A stretch of 64,000 nucleotides of DNA, taken from NCBI GenBank assembly GCA_004431415.1, contig QPMI01000085.1, positions 62,001 through 126,000 of the forward strand. The letters run 5' to 3'. Within the stretch, counting starts at the first letter, position 1. Each line of letters starts with the position of its first letter. Position numbers and translations under genes: made by a program. The DNA is from Cyanophora paradoxa (Eukaryota > Glaucocystophyceae > Cyanophorales > Cyanophoraceae). Shown here piece after piece: positions 1 to 11,800 of the stretch. The notes beneath the pieces are model-generated. The model had not been told where the DNA came from and searched no databases. It saw nothing but the letters and a program-made list of their open reading frames with translations.

Positions 1-1025
1 AACAGTCAGTAAAACGCCACTACTAAAGCTAACCGACGCGGCGGTCGCACCAAGGCCGGCGTTGCTACTTGTTTTCGGGGTACAGGTACAAAGCAGCGCA
101 GGGCCACTCTTTGGACTTCCGGAGTTCCTAGCACTCCCGGAGACTCTCTGAAACGTTCGAGCTACCGCTGCGTGTGGATCTGCAGTGCGCGCTTTAGCTA
201 CGCATGAGCTGTGCGGCAGGGCATGCGTTTTGACGCGACATTTGATCTCAGCTAGCTGTTTTACTAGCCGTGTTCACGTCAACCGCTCCAGTCCTTCCGA
301 ACGGGAGCATCGTCGCGCCGGAGCGCATGCCACTCGAAAAGCCCCCGCGGCACTCGCACGGCGGCGCTTTGCTTGGCCCCGCGCGCCATAGCAGGCCGTG
401 GGCCGGCGGCGGCGTCGTGCAGCGGGCGCCTGTACGACCGCCTGCGCCGTTGTGGCATCCCCCTCGTACAGGTTTCAGGCCTCCCTCATCGGGGGGCGGA
501 GCTCAATCAGCGTTCCGCCTCGCTTGCCCCGACGTGCGCGCGTCATCTTTGAAGCAGCCCATTGTGCCGCAGAAGCGCTCGGTGAGCGACCCCGCGCTTT
601 CGTGTGTTGCACTGCAGCTGAGTCCGTGTGCAGCGCGAATCTGAGGTCGCACCGCTTTCATTCTCGAATGCAATGGGGTGAGCTTATGTACACGACTCCT
701 GTGTCCTTCTTGCGATCGACGATCGCTCAGTAACGCAAGCGTGCACGATTCTGCCTTCGGGCCCGCTCTTCCAGCCGGCCCCGACGTGGGGGGCGTCCCT
801 GGGGAAAGAGCATCGTCGTCGACCGCGCTCCGCCGATCGGTCCTGCAGGCGACCCCGAGGCCGTGGGTCTCAGCTCTGAGAACTCCTCCATACGGCCAGT
901 CAATGCACATTCAAGGAGATTCGCGAGACAGCAGTCGGATGCAGATTGGGCTGGACGAGCAAATTCGCTCGGAGAGAGAAATCAGGCGGTGCGTGCTTTG
1001 AAACTTGCTGCCATGTCAGACGCCG
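1..1025. other. Upstream region, no confident gene
   Basis: Open frames exist on both strands (for example + strand about 270-644, proline-rich) but none shows a recognisable domain. The stretch could hold 5' UTR or additional N-terminal exons of the SUMO protease that follows, whose family often has a long, poorly conserved, Pro/Ser-rich N-terminus. I could not join these frames to the first confident exon with convincing splice sites, so it is left unassigned. Confidence 0.4.
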
Positions 1026-2641
1026 ATGCGCAACAGGGGGGAGGAGATTGAAGACCTTCTTAGCCAAATGCAGATGAGGACAATGGCCCTGAGCATCAGC
1101 GACAGCCGCATGTCCTCAGCATGCGACGGGATGGCTCGCACATCGAGCAAGCCGGTTCCGCATCGTTTGCAGATTAGGGAGGTGCCCGAAGACACCTATC
1201 GTGGCCCATCAAGCAGCACACCACAGCCTCCAACATACGCAGAAATTGTTTCAGGAGCACCGAGGCCAACAGGGGTGCGGTTGTTATATCTGCTGCTCTC
1301 CGTTCGTTCAAACCCAGCAGCGTTTGCAGACGATGCTGTCTTCACATTCGAGCCAGCCAGTGGTTTATTTAAAGAACGTGGAAGGGCTTCCTGTGTCTCT
1401 ACAAGAGGCACTCGAAGAGGACATTGAGCAACATGTATGTCTTTTCGATTGCACTGTTTGTCCCGTCTCCTGAATTTCTACAGTTGCAAGAGCGGCTAAC
1501 CATGAAAGAGCTTGCCCGTGCTTGGTTCTTCAGAAAGCGCCCCCTTTCAGTGTGCGTTCAATGCGAACCTGTCCAGGCTGCTAGTGTCCCGCCTTTTACT
1601 CTGGTTGCAGGGAAGAGGAAGAGCGTGTCAAGAAGGAGATGCGAGGGGCATCTGAAGCCGTGATAGTCGAGCACAGCTTCCCCATTCTGGGACTCATCGA
1701 GGTCAAAAGGCGGCATCTTCAAACACTAAATGGCACAGCCTGGCTGAACGACGAGATCATCAACTTCTACATGGGCCTGTTGGCTCGCCGAAACACCCAG
1801 GCCAACCCACCGCTTCCTTTGAAGGTAACCCTACATCCGTTTCAACGAGTTTCTTGCCTCACTTTCGTTCTGCCACCAGTGCCACCTTTGGCATTCCCTC
1901 TTCTACACGCGATTCACTCAGCCTTCATATAATTACAAGAATGTGCAGCGCTGGACACGGAACAAGGTGCACATGCCCCAATACATTCCCTCCCGAGTGC
2001 CGCCATTTTCCATACAACTCTCAGGTGGACATCTTCTCAATGGACCGCGTGATCTGCCCAATAAACGTCAACAACACCCACTGGACCTTGGCTGTCATCA
2101 ACATCAAAGAGAAGCAGGTTTTCCTTGCCTCGTTCTTCCACACTCTGGCTTCCGTCACCATGCTGTTGTGCAGTTTGAATACTATGATGGGTATTACGGA
2201 GATGGGGCAGATGCCTTCCGGGTGTGCAGTGTGCAGCTGTCCGCTCTGTCAAAACTTTGACTTGTGTTGCAGAACTTGAGGCGCTGGCTACAAGACGAGC
2301 ACAAGGACAAGAAAAATGCCGATCTGGACCTCTCGCAGTGGCGCAATGTTTCACCTTCATCAAGCAGAGTCCCAAGCCAGGTGCCTTGCCGACCATTTCG
2401 GCCGCCAGTAGCACACTTCTGGGTTGGATGTTCTGGAGGGTTGATCACAGTTTTGCAGACCGATGGGAACAGCTGTGGGGTCTTCGCATGCATGTTCGCG
2501 GACTATGCTTCAACTGGCGATGAGGGCCTCATGGTTGGCGGGGGACCGGATGCTTTCAGCCAGGGTGACATGCAGTACTTCCGGAGGCGGATAGCGCTCG
2601 AAATTATCCAGGCGCAGGCCTTCTCGGAGCGGGCATCATGA
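1026..2641 (+). CDS. ULP1: Ulp1/SENP-type SUMO-specific cysteine protease (C48 family)
   Basis: Removes SUMO from conjugates and/or matures the SUMO precursor; acts in nucleus or at nuclear pores in known relatives. I reconstruct nine exons (about 1026-1274, 1318-1434, 1484-1551, 1611-1866 or -1878, 1922-1966, 2025-2117, 2174-2221, 2273-2380, 2459-2641) with GT-AG introns in compatible phases, giving roughly 385-390 residues. The peptidase domain is the C-terminal half. Visible landmarks: LNGTAWLNDEIINFYMG, then YNYKNVQRWTRNK, THWTLAVI (catalytic His), FEYYDG (catalytic Asp), PSQ-TDGNSCGVFAC (oxyanion Gln and catalytic Cys), and a terminal MQYFRRRIALEI as in human SENP1/2. The triad is intact. 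The N-terminal ~150 residues are unconserved. The start is the first in-frame ATG of the first confident exon, so an upstream start remains possible. Confidence 0.9.
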
Positions 2642-2652
2642 GCATATTTGAT

Positions 2653-2714
2653 CGTGACATGTGATGTTCGCTAGCTGTTAACTAGCTAACTAGCAGCACA
2701 TCTGTGTCACACGT
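2653..2714. repeat. Imperfect palindromic (foldback) element, copy 1
   Basis: About 60 bp that folds on itself: left arm GTGACATGTGATGTTCGCTAG pairs with the right arm CTAGCAGCACATCTGTGTCAC around a central GTTAAC. It lies about a dozen bases after the SUMO protease stop codon. A close relative sits at 50694-50738, again just after a stop codon. It could be a 3'-end RNA structure or a miniature inverted-repeat element. Confidence 0.6.
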
Positions 2715-2909
2715 GAAAGTGAGCTGTGTTGGGTCGAGTGTGGCCTTTGCCTTATTCAAGTCGAAGCTGATATGATTATGTACTCTTTCTAAGCGACGGG
2801 CGCGCCGGACCTCCTACCTACAGCGCTTTAACTGTACCCGTGCTGTTTGGGTGAGAGCGTAACCCGCAGGGACTGGTGCCCTGATAAAGAAAAGGGGATG
2901 GGAGCCTAG

Positions 2910-3353
2910 CTAGCTACGAGCCGAGCACTGCGGCAGGCACTTCGCGTCCACGCCCGTGCCGTAGCGGATGAAGATGCTCCTGCAAGAGTACGATTACGAT
3001 TGCGATCGGGCGGCGCTCAGCGGCTGGGAGGGGCGAGCCGGCCCTAGGCCTAAACGGAAAATTATGCCGTGGCTAGGCCGTGTCGGGACTAGCCTAGTAG
3101 GCGGGGGGAGCAGCGATTGTGTATAGGCGTGTATAGACACAACACGCACCGCACGGCGCCGCCGTCGCGGTCCGCCCGGAAGCCGCACCCGGGGCGGCAC
3201 TCGAAGACCCTCTTCGAGCCGAGCCCGTAGTTGATCTTGCCGCACACCCCGCACGTCTTCGAGGTCCAGGCCTCGCAGACGAGCTGGAGCGTGCACGGCG
3301 GGTCCTCGTCCTTGGGGTGCCGCCGGACGGCGTGCTGCAGGAGCTGCCGGAAC
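2910..3353 (-). pseudogene. Fanzor (eukaryotic TnpB-like RNA-guided nuclease), 3' end only
   Basis: Two exons on the minus strand encode the end of an OrfB/TnpB-type protein. The exon at 3353-3150 reads FRQLLQHAV..., then EAWTSKTCGVCGKINYGLG and RVFECRPGCGFRADRDGGA: the TSKTCGxCG...C...CG...DRD.GA zinc ribbon plus final RuvC Asp typical of Fanzor proteins. A 170-nt intron (2980-3149, GTGCGT...TTGCAG) leads to a second exon SIFIRYGTGVDAKC... ending in a stop at 2910-2912. A splice acceptor (TTTTGTGCAG) precedes the first exon, so an upstream exon once existed. Upstream sequence is instead replaced by minisatellites, and the bridge helix, first RuvC motifs and N-terminus are absent. In related proteins this nuclease cuts DNA guided by an omega RNA from its own 3' flank. 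This copy is a remnant. The zinc-ribbon assignment is strong; whether the remnant is expressed is unknown. Confidence 0.75.
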
Positions 3354-3456
3354 CTGCACAAAATAAGCATCAAGACCGCGTGGCAGAGGGGGTCGAAACG
3401 CAAGACCAACGTACTCGTAGTGGCGGCAGGACGGCAGAATGGAGGCTGGACGAATT

Positions 3457-3640
3457 CGAAAGTTGGACGAAAGTTGGACGAAAGTTGGACGAAAGTTGGA
3501 CGAAAGTTGGACGAAAGTTGGACGGAAGTTGGACGAAAGTTGGACGAAAGTTGGACGAAAGTTGGACGAAAGTTGGACGAAAGTTGGACGAAAGTTGGAC
3601 GAAAGTTGGACGAAAGTTGGACGAAAGTTGGGCGAAAGTT
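3457..3640. repeat. 11-bp minisatellite (about 17 copies)
   Basis: Tandem GTTGGACGAAA units, nearly perfect, with two single-base variants. Because 11 is not a multiple of 3 the array is open in several frames and produces spurious repetitive ORFs. It directly abuts the truncated side of the Fanzor remnant. Confidence 0.95.
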
Positions 3641-3641
3641 T

Positions 3642-3785
3642 CTGATTCCGATCGTAACCGCAACGCTGATTCCGATCGTAATCGCAACTCTGATTCCGAT
3701 CGTAATCGCAACTCTGATTCCGATCGTAATCGCAACTCTGATTCCGATCGTAATCGCAACTCTGATTCCGATCGTAATCGCAACT
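3642..3785. repeat. 24-bp minisatellite (6 copies)
   Basis: Six tandem units of CTGATTCCGATCGTAATCGC plus four bases; only the first differs at a few positions. It begins within two bases of the end of the 11-bp array. The period is a multiple of 3 and therefore reads as an 8-residue peptide repeat in some frames, but it lacks gene context. Confidence 0.95.
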
Positions 3786-3981
3786 CTCAGAGTCTGATTC
3801 CCATCATACCCGGATCAAATCTTATCCGCAGCCTGTACCCCAGCAGGCTTTCCAGGTTTTTTCTTTGCAATTGGCCGGACAGCTGGCCCCTGAGATCCGT
3901 ACGGCTCAGACTGCTGGGTCCAGAACCGCGATATGAGTATGACGAGCCGGTTCAGGTAGCCTAGCTAGCTCAGGCGGCGGC

Positions 3982-5860
3982 ATGGCAAAGAGCAGCCGGG
4001 CCCGGTCAGCGGGCGGCGGCTTGGGCGTACTATGTGCCGCGTTGGTATTACTCTATGTTACAGGTGCGAACTCCGCCGATCGTGGGATCGTGAATCGAGC
4101 TGAAGTTGCCGTGTCCGCAGCATCGAGCGCTGAGTCCAGCCCGGAGCCGGGACCCTCTTTGAGGATCTGCGTGGCTTTCAACGAGGCGTCTCTGGAGTTG
4201 GACGCTGCAGGGGGTGAACAGGGCTCATGGAGAAGCAGCACGAGCGTTCGGGCGCTCGAGCAGCTCGTCCGGGACCTTGCAGCAGCTGGACACAGGATAG
4301 AACTGCTTTTCGTAGCTAAGTCAGCATTTGAAGTACAAGCACCACCAGCCCTGGACGTCGCGTCCATTCCCGGCGTCGAGCTGATCAGCTTGGTTGCCTC
4401 TGCAGCCATGCGGTTGCCGTCCGCAGCAGGCGCGGACGAGTCGCATGCGCTGTACGAGTATCTGCAGCGCGCAGATCCCCGATTCGACGCCGCCTTCGTC
4501 GCGTCAACAGGGGGTCTTGCGTACCAGTCGGTTCTTGCACGCCGCCAGCACCTGGGCCTTGCTGGATGCCCCATCGCGGCGTTCGCTACTGGCGCGTCGC
4601 ATGTGGACTGGCAAGGGGATCAGGACGACCTTGCTGACGGGCGGATCGCGGTGGAAAGGGCCGTGGAATTCGCAGACGGCTTCGTCGCTGCCTCGCACGA
4701 GGCCGCGTCGATCCACGGCCGCCTTCCTGCCATCCGGGCGCTCCTCTCCGATCCCGGTGACCAAGTGCAGGAGCTGCTACTCGCCCTTCGGCGCGCGGAG
4801 GCATCCCGCGCAACGGGGGACGAGTCGGACGAGGCCCTCGAGCGTCTGGCGACGGTCGTGATCATCCCGAGCGTATTCGGAGACTCGGAGGCGATCAGGC
4901 GGGTCGCGCACGCGTGGTCGGTGGCGGCTCCTGGTGCCGATAAGCTCATCATGGGGGCGCCCCGGGATGCTGAAGCGTTTGGCGTGGCGGAAGCCAAGCA
5001 GCGAGGGTGGCGTCACGTCTCTCACCCGTTCTTCTCGGCTTCCGCGGCCCTTAATCAGGCTCTGAACCACGCGCGGGGCCGCTTCCTCCTCTTCCCGGAC
5101 CCGCGGACCTTACCCAAGCCAGGCGGCCTCACGGTGATTGTACGGGCCGCCATCAAGACTGGCTCCAGGGCAGTGTCGGGTCTGATCGAGGCCCGCGGGG
5201 CAGTCGCGGCGCCTGGGGGGCCGCGTTCAGCGCGGACACTGCCGCAGGACTACCTTCTCGACCGCTCCGCCGTGTCGGCTGCCCGTGGCTTCCCCGAGAT
5301 CGCAGCCTCCAGCGAGGGACAAGCAGCGTTGCAGTCGATCCGGGCAGTCGCCGAACGCCTGGCAGGCGACGAGGGCGTCGAGATTGTTCCGCATGTGACA
5401 GCAGAGCTGCCAACAACGGCCCTCCCAGCGTGGTTCTCTCCAGCTAGCGTCGGGCAGAACGGGTGGGATGCCCTTCATCTCGTGCTCAGCGGCAGTACAG
5501 CTCCCTCCTTCGGGCGCCGCCGTAAGATGCTCCAGCTTTCGTCGAGCGCGAACATCCTGTACAGCCTCTCGCTGGCCCCAAAAGCTTACTCGCCCGTAAA
5601 TGAGTCATCCAGTGTGACTCTACAGACCTTCGGGCTCTGGAGGTTCCAGTGGGCCAACTCGAGCCTCTCCTCCCAACAGCTCAACGTCACTGTGAATACA
5701 ACGGGCAAGGGAGATCTTTCCTTGAACGCCTCTTCCGTGGACGAGGCCTTGAGCTCGCACGGCAATCTCACGGGCACCACAATATCGTTTTCTGCTCCCT
5801 CCTCGCTCATTCCGGGGGCAATCGGCGCGATCAAGTTCACAGGCTTTTCAAACCAATTCG
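3982..5860 (+). other. First exon of the polycystin-like gene: signal peptide plus glycosyltransferase-fold region
   Basis: Residues 1-32 are a typical signal peptide (basic start, then LGVLCAALVLLYVTG). Residues about 58-260 resemble the N-terminal half of GT4-type glycosyltransferases (RALEQLVRDLAAAGHRIELL). Residues about 288-420 resemble a GT2 fold, with ALNQALNHARGRFLLFPDPR where active enzymes carry a D-x-D metal site; here it reads DPR, so catalysis is doubtful. An Asn/Ser-rich stretch with sequons follows before the splice donor at 5861. The similarity is by motif only. Confidence 0.55.
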
Positions 5861-8800
5861 GTGAGGGCCTTGATAATTGAACAAATCAAGACGAATCCCA
5901 CTTACTTTTGTACGCAGGGGTAGAACAGGTGACTGTGCGGATCACGCAGGCCAGCGGTGCAAACCCCATCTCGATCTCGTTTACGTTCACGATCCATGCT
6001 GTGAATGGGGCTCCGACTCTGACACCACCGGGGCCCTTCAACACAACCCAAAATGTGCCCGTGACTATTCCAGCGTTCTCTTTCAGCGATCCGGATGCAG
6101 CAGAGAGCCTCAACTCTGATGATCAGTTCCAGCTTAACATTACCGCGTCGCAAGGACTTGTTGCCATCGTCAATGGCGCCACTTGCGACAGCGCCATCTT
6201 CAACTGCACGCTGGCCAGCGAGACATCCTTGTCCCTGAGTGTCGTATTGTCAGGCCCGTGTGCAGGTCTGCAGTACGTACGTGAGCCTCCTCAGAGTCCC
6301 CACTCTTTGGTCTTGCGTGGCATCCTTTCCGTTTTGCGCCAATGTACCCAAGCTGGCAACTCCATCGAGTACACACCGGCCAGGAATTTCCGATCAGACC
6401 TGAGAGGGGATGACTCCCTCATCATTCAAGTCGAGGATCTTGGTGAGTTCATGTCGGTTTCTTCTCGCAATCTCATTCGCCCAACAATTTGCCCATAGGT
6501 AGCAGTGGGGCAACTCGCAACTACATTGGTAACGGAGATGCAACGGGACCTGGGGCGACGTGGTCTACCGTCTACCCGTGGGAGATTCGCAGGCTGGGCT
6601 GGGACATTCTTCCAGCGGGATCAGGACGCTCGGCCCCCGTCAACATATCGCGGGCGTTCGTTGCATCCGACAAGGGTGCATCCCGCTCGCAGACTGTAGA
6701 CCTCTACGCTCGACATGGTACTCCCAGCAGCGTACTTGAGACCCGGCCTGTGATCAGAGTCGGGGAGTACGTGGCATGCACACTCCGGGAAGATACGTTC
6801 TACTTCCGGGTTGAGATCCGCGATGCGGCCAACCACACGATGATGCATTGGGACTCGAGAGAGGCAAACAAAGGGAACTTCAATTCCACAAGCACCGATT
6901 GCTCCCGTGCGTTGGAAACTTCATGTGCATTTGCGCTTTGTGTTGCCCCTGTTGGCTAACGATGACCTGCAGGGTGGCACTTCGTTGGTGCCACTTTCGA
7001 TTTGAAGCAGAACATGACCTCACTGGCCCGATTCGTGTACATTGAGGATGGAGGCACCGATGGAGAGAACTGGGTTGGGAACTTTGGGCCTCGATTCACT
7101 GATGCCTTCCTATGGTGAGAAGCTGTGCTTTTTCGCATAACTGCTGCTGTTGATATGTTGTCTCGTATCAGGCTGTCACAGGAGGCTAGAGGAACCGTCA
7201 ACGTGACGGTCCACCACCGCAACCAGCCCCCAGTTGCGAGTGATGTGTTCACTGTTGTGGATGCGGGGGCGACATCCGCCATCAACCTAACGTGCTCTGA
7301 CCCGGATCCCGAAGACCAGCCTGCATCTCTCCAGTATTCCACGACAGGGCTCCGCTTCAGCACGTTGAACTCCTCATCCTACACCGCAATCAGCACAGGA
7401 ACCCTCTCCGCCCCATTGGTCGGCTCTATCGCAGCGTCCTACACTCCACCATCTACTGGATACGCGCTTGTTTCGTTCAACTTCTCATGCACGGACACTG
7501 GCTCCAACACTCGTGCTGCCGCCTCGTCACTTTCTGCCTCCGCGGTTGCAACTGTTGCGGTGAACGATCTTCCTATGCTCGCACAGAGCAGAACAAGCAC
7601 CCCAGAGAACGTCGTGACTGTCGTGTGGCTCAACTTTACAGATGCATACATCGCGCCTGGCCACCGCTACACCATTTCCGTTCTGTCTCTCCCTGCGAGT
7701 GGCACATTGCAGCATTTTCCTGGTGGCGTCGGCTATAGCAATCTTATGCAACTGTCGACAGTCGATGCCAGCAGCTGGATCGTTTCTGGAACATCATTTG
7801 GTGTTCGCCTGATCTACGTGCCCGCAAGAAACGTGAACGGGACCTTTTCCTTCACTTATTCTGTGTCGGATGGGCGGCTCTCGGCGTCGGGCACCGCCTT
7901 CATCAATGTCACCGAGGTAGGTTTCTTTTTTATGCTTCTGGAACTCGCGGCTGAAATAGAGGTTACAGGTATTGCAGGCTCCAGAAACGCTGCCATCGAC
8001 CTATTCCATGCAGGAGAATTCCACACGAGTCATTGATCTCCGCATAAATACTACGTCACCGGAAGATGACACTTTCGAATTCAATATCACCCGTACCCCA
8101 TCGAAAGGGCAGCTTTTTCAGTGGAACCCCACTACTGGGCGGCAGCGGCCAGTTGTTTTGGGAGCCATTGATGCCGATGCAACAATGGTTGAGTACCAGC
8201 CTTCCCCAAACCAGCTGAACTTCGATGGTTCTAGCACGAACTACGGCTTTGGCTTTGACAGCTTTGAGTTCGTTGCAGTCGGCAAACACACTCGGCTTGC
8301 ATCTCAGAACACGACGGTCACACTCAACGTTCGTCCGATCTACTTAGACGAGTCCGAGGGCAACCTCCGTGCTGCCGTACCGAATACAGGCGGCGAAGGG
8401 CACACCTGGAAGCATCTTGCAAACAACGGGTCGTCCATCAACACTGGTCCTCGTGGCACAACGTACACCACAGTTGATCTCCATGGCATTGCAGACATTG
8501 CAATTGGCACCATCGTTTATGATTCCGTCGATTCTGACTATAAGGCTGCGATGAATCTTCCTTTTTTCAATGGGACTGCACTGCAACGGCCTGATAACCC
8601 CTTCAAGACAGGCTTTGAGCAAGGTGACACTACGAACGAGCGAGCCCACACGCCTGGGGAGAGGCTTGTGGCACTGACCTGGGATGGACTTCCGTTTGAT
8701 GACATTCCTCCTGATGCTGGCTTTCGCATCTTCAACACAACAGTTGATAACTCGCAGAACGCAACCTTGCTTAACTATACACGCACTGCACGCTTCTCAT

Positions 8801-11800
8801 CGCTCAAAGGTGCATGCTGCTTGCCTGAAAACCCCATTGCATAAGCTCACAGCCACTGCAGTGCATGGACGCGGAACAATACCGGGCTCCCACAGTGAGA
8901 TTTCGCGGACTCTTGACGAGCTTGTCGGTGTCATGTGGGATGATGGCGACACTGGGCTCTCGTTGGTGGCGGTGTCGCTGCTTGATGGAACGATCACTCG
9001 CCTGAGCAACTTGAATGCAACTTCTGCATTCCTAAATGGCGCTGCTTATAACCGTGAGTCACATATTTCGGCGCTCAACCCCCTACTCTGATGTTCTCCT
9101 TGCAGCATTTGATGGATACTACTACGTGCTCGTCGAGGACGACTCCATGCGGACAACGGGCAGCTCGGGTAATGGGCGGCTCATCACGATTGATCTCTCT
9201 AATTTCACCTCGACCATGGCCCGTGCCGGGGCAACTGCACCTGTCCTCGGGAACGTGGCAATGCAGCAGCGCATCCACAAGTGCGTGTCTATCCTACTGA
9301 TGTGTAAGCTCTGTGCCTGACGCCCTCGGATGCAGCCTGAAGTACGCCATTGGTCCTCGGAAGCTACTTGGCCTGGTTGCGCCACGGACAGAGTTTGACT
9401 CCTTCCAGCTGGCTCTGGTGGACAACACAACAGGTCTTGCCATACCCATTGCATCGCTACCTCCAGGCGCTGCAGCCAGTTTTTCGCATGCCACATTCGA
9501 CGCAAACAACTCGGTGTACTACGCTATATTCGATCAGATGAAGAATACGAATGCATCAGCGCTCGAAATGATGGCGATTGATGTCCGCCTGAACACTACC
9601 GTTGAGCAGGGCACAATCAATGACCGTGTGGCTTATCTTCAATCTGACCTCGAATGTGCGTGTATGTTTCATTCAAATGCACAATTATTTCCGTTAATTG
9701 GTCCTCCCAGTGTGCTGCCTCAACACCATCCCACGGAGGTCTTACGCATGGGGCCCTGGTCTGGACAATGCTCGGTCCAACTATCGAACGCACTTCTGGA
9801 TTCAGGTCCGCTTTGGCTTCATAGTAAGTACTTTCTTCTGATCTAAGCACTACTTGAGCAGGCGAGAGACATGTACTACCGCAATGTAACATTCGGCCGT
9901 GAGAACATCACCGTCTTCATGAACAACAGCGATTGGCTTGGGGACTCAAGGATTGACCTATGGAACAGGAACAAGACCAAAAGCATCAACATGACTGTTG
10001 AGAAGTGTGCACTCACTGCTTCCCTTCTCCTTGAGTTTCTTTAATCTTTCTACATCACAGCGGCTGCATCGTCGTAACCGACCTCCTCAACGGCACCTAC
10101 CACGTCGAGTATACTCGTGCGCCGTTGAACCATGCACTTGCAGCTGAATTGCACAGCTTGACGCTGCAACGCAGCTGACACGGATGGAATCTACGTTCTG
10201 AGCATCAAGATTAACCACGAGCACATCGTTGGTTCACCACGGACAGTCATCATTCGTGGTTGGACCCGTGGCGAGGGCCCCAAGTTTCAGTATGGGCATT
10301 GGCACATCCGCAATGTTGACGCTGGCCAAAGTCTCGTGACTGGCAGGCCTGTCTCGTACCGTGTGGCATTCTACTCTGCTTTCTTCGACAGGAACCTGTT
10401 TGTGAACGAATCTTGGCCCATCATAAAAGGGTTCAACGACACAGGCGAGATGTACAAGACGCTGGACCCTGTGAGGCGCTACACTGGCGCCTCCATTTGG
10501 ATGCAGAGTGCGAATTCGCCTTCTCGCTCATACATGCTTATCTCTTTTTCTCACTCAAGAGCAGCATCCTCGCAACTGGAGTGCAAAATACCACGCACGA
10601 AATTCCAGTACAACATCAAGTCGGAAGACGAACAGGCACGGTTCCGGTGTGACATCACCTACAGTGGAAATATGACGGAAGACAATGTCACCGCTGCGAA
10701 CTACACTTGCCCTCAATACAACCGTGTGCAGTACGGCCCGCCGAGAGCTCCCATGTATCTAGTTCCTCTCCCTCCTTCCAATGATCCAGTTGCTGCCTTC
10801 CAGTACATAATCGGGTCCGCAGCCATGCATTGAATCGTTCCTTTTTGCACTCTTGACCCCCAGCACAGAGCGCCCAAATACGCGAGCCCTTATTGGAGCA
10901 ACTATCTGTCAATGCGTATGGTGCCGCACAAGTACCTTGCAGCGCTCGTTCTTTCCTGCACTGGCTGTGAACCCGCCATCAACTCAACGGACCCATCCAC
11001 TGGCTCCCCATTAAGCTACAACAACGAAACGATGGAATTCTTCCCAGAGTCTTTGGCAGGGAACTGTCAAATGCGGTGGAAGAAGGATTACTGGAGCTTC
11101 ATTACAGACGAGCACAACTTCCCCATCTCCACGGAGGTTGCAAACCTCACGACGCAGCACATCCCTGCATGCAATGCCAGCGAACTTGCTGATCTCAAGC
11201 GCGAGATGAACGATACTCTCGAACACTATGCTGCTGCCACGACCCCCCAGCAGCTTCGCCAGATGGAGATGCTCGTCTCAACTCTTCAGAGCCGCACAGT
11301 ATACATCGCTTGCAAGGACATGCTTGACCGCTTTTCGGTTTATGGTGCAAATCAAACGAAACCTGTGCCTGCCACAACGTTTTGCAACGAAACCGTTGGA
11401 ACATCCTCCTGGAGCGCCAATCCTTGCTGCAATCTGTCGTACGCCATTAACACTCGTTTCCTGTTGTGCTATGATTAAAAGCATGCTTGCAGGCGCCCCC
11501 AGTGCTGCAAGCCCCGCGAGGTCACAGCATCGATATTCTCGCTTGACAACCTGCACGGCTTGGAGCTCAACGTGTCATCGAGTCCTGTGCTTGCAGGACG
11601 GGAGGCCATCCAGGCGCATGCAGACAACGTCTCAGCAGCAGACCCTGCCATGGGATGCAGTGCAGCTACGCGGCGTGCACTTGGTGGGGACTCGGCAATG
11701 GTGTTCAACGAAAGGCTGCGTGTGTTCAACATTTGTGTCGTTGCGATATTTGGCCGCAAGAGCTGCTCTTTCGGCGGGCAGTGCTACTCTGGTCGCTGCT

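Noticed and set aside
503-910. Minus-strand ORF near the left edge
   Set aside because: No domain, Arg/Ser-rich, overlaps several equally long frames; not supported.
1841-1880. Frameshift in the SUMO protease (frame reading FNEFLASLS)
   Set aside because: All GT donors here (1849, 1867, 1879) are in phase 0 of the upstream frame and join correctly to the exon at 1922, so no frameshift is needed; length fits the family with donor 1867.
3457-3785. CRISPR-like repeat array
   Set aside because: Units are directly tandem with no spacers, and this is a eukaryotic locus.
3231-3964. Long ORFs on both strands with repeated peptides across the minisatellites
   Set aside because: They are simple translations of the 11-bp and 24-bp tandem units; no start context, domain or splice support.
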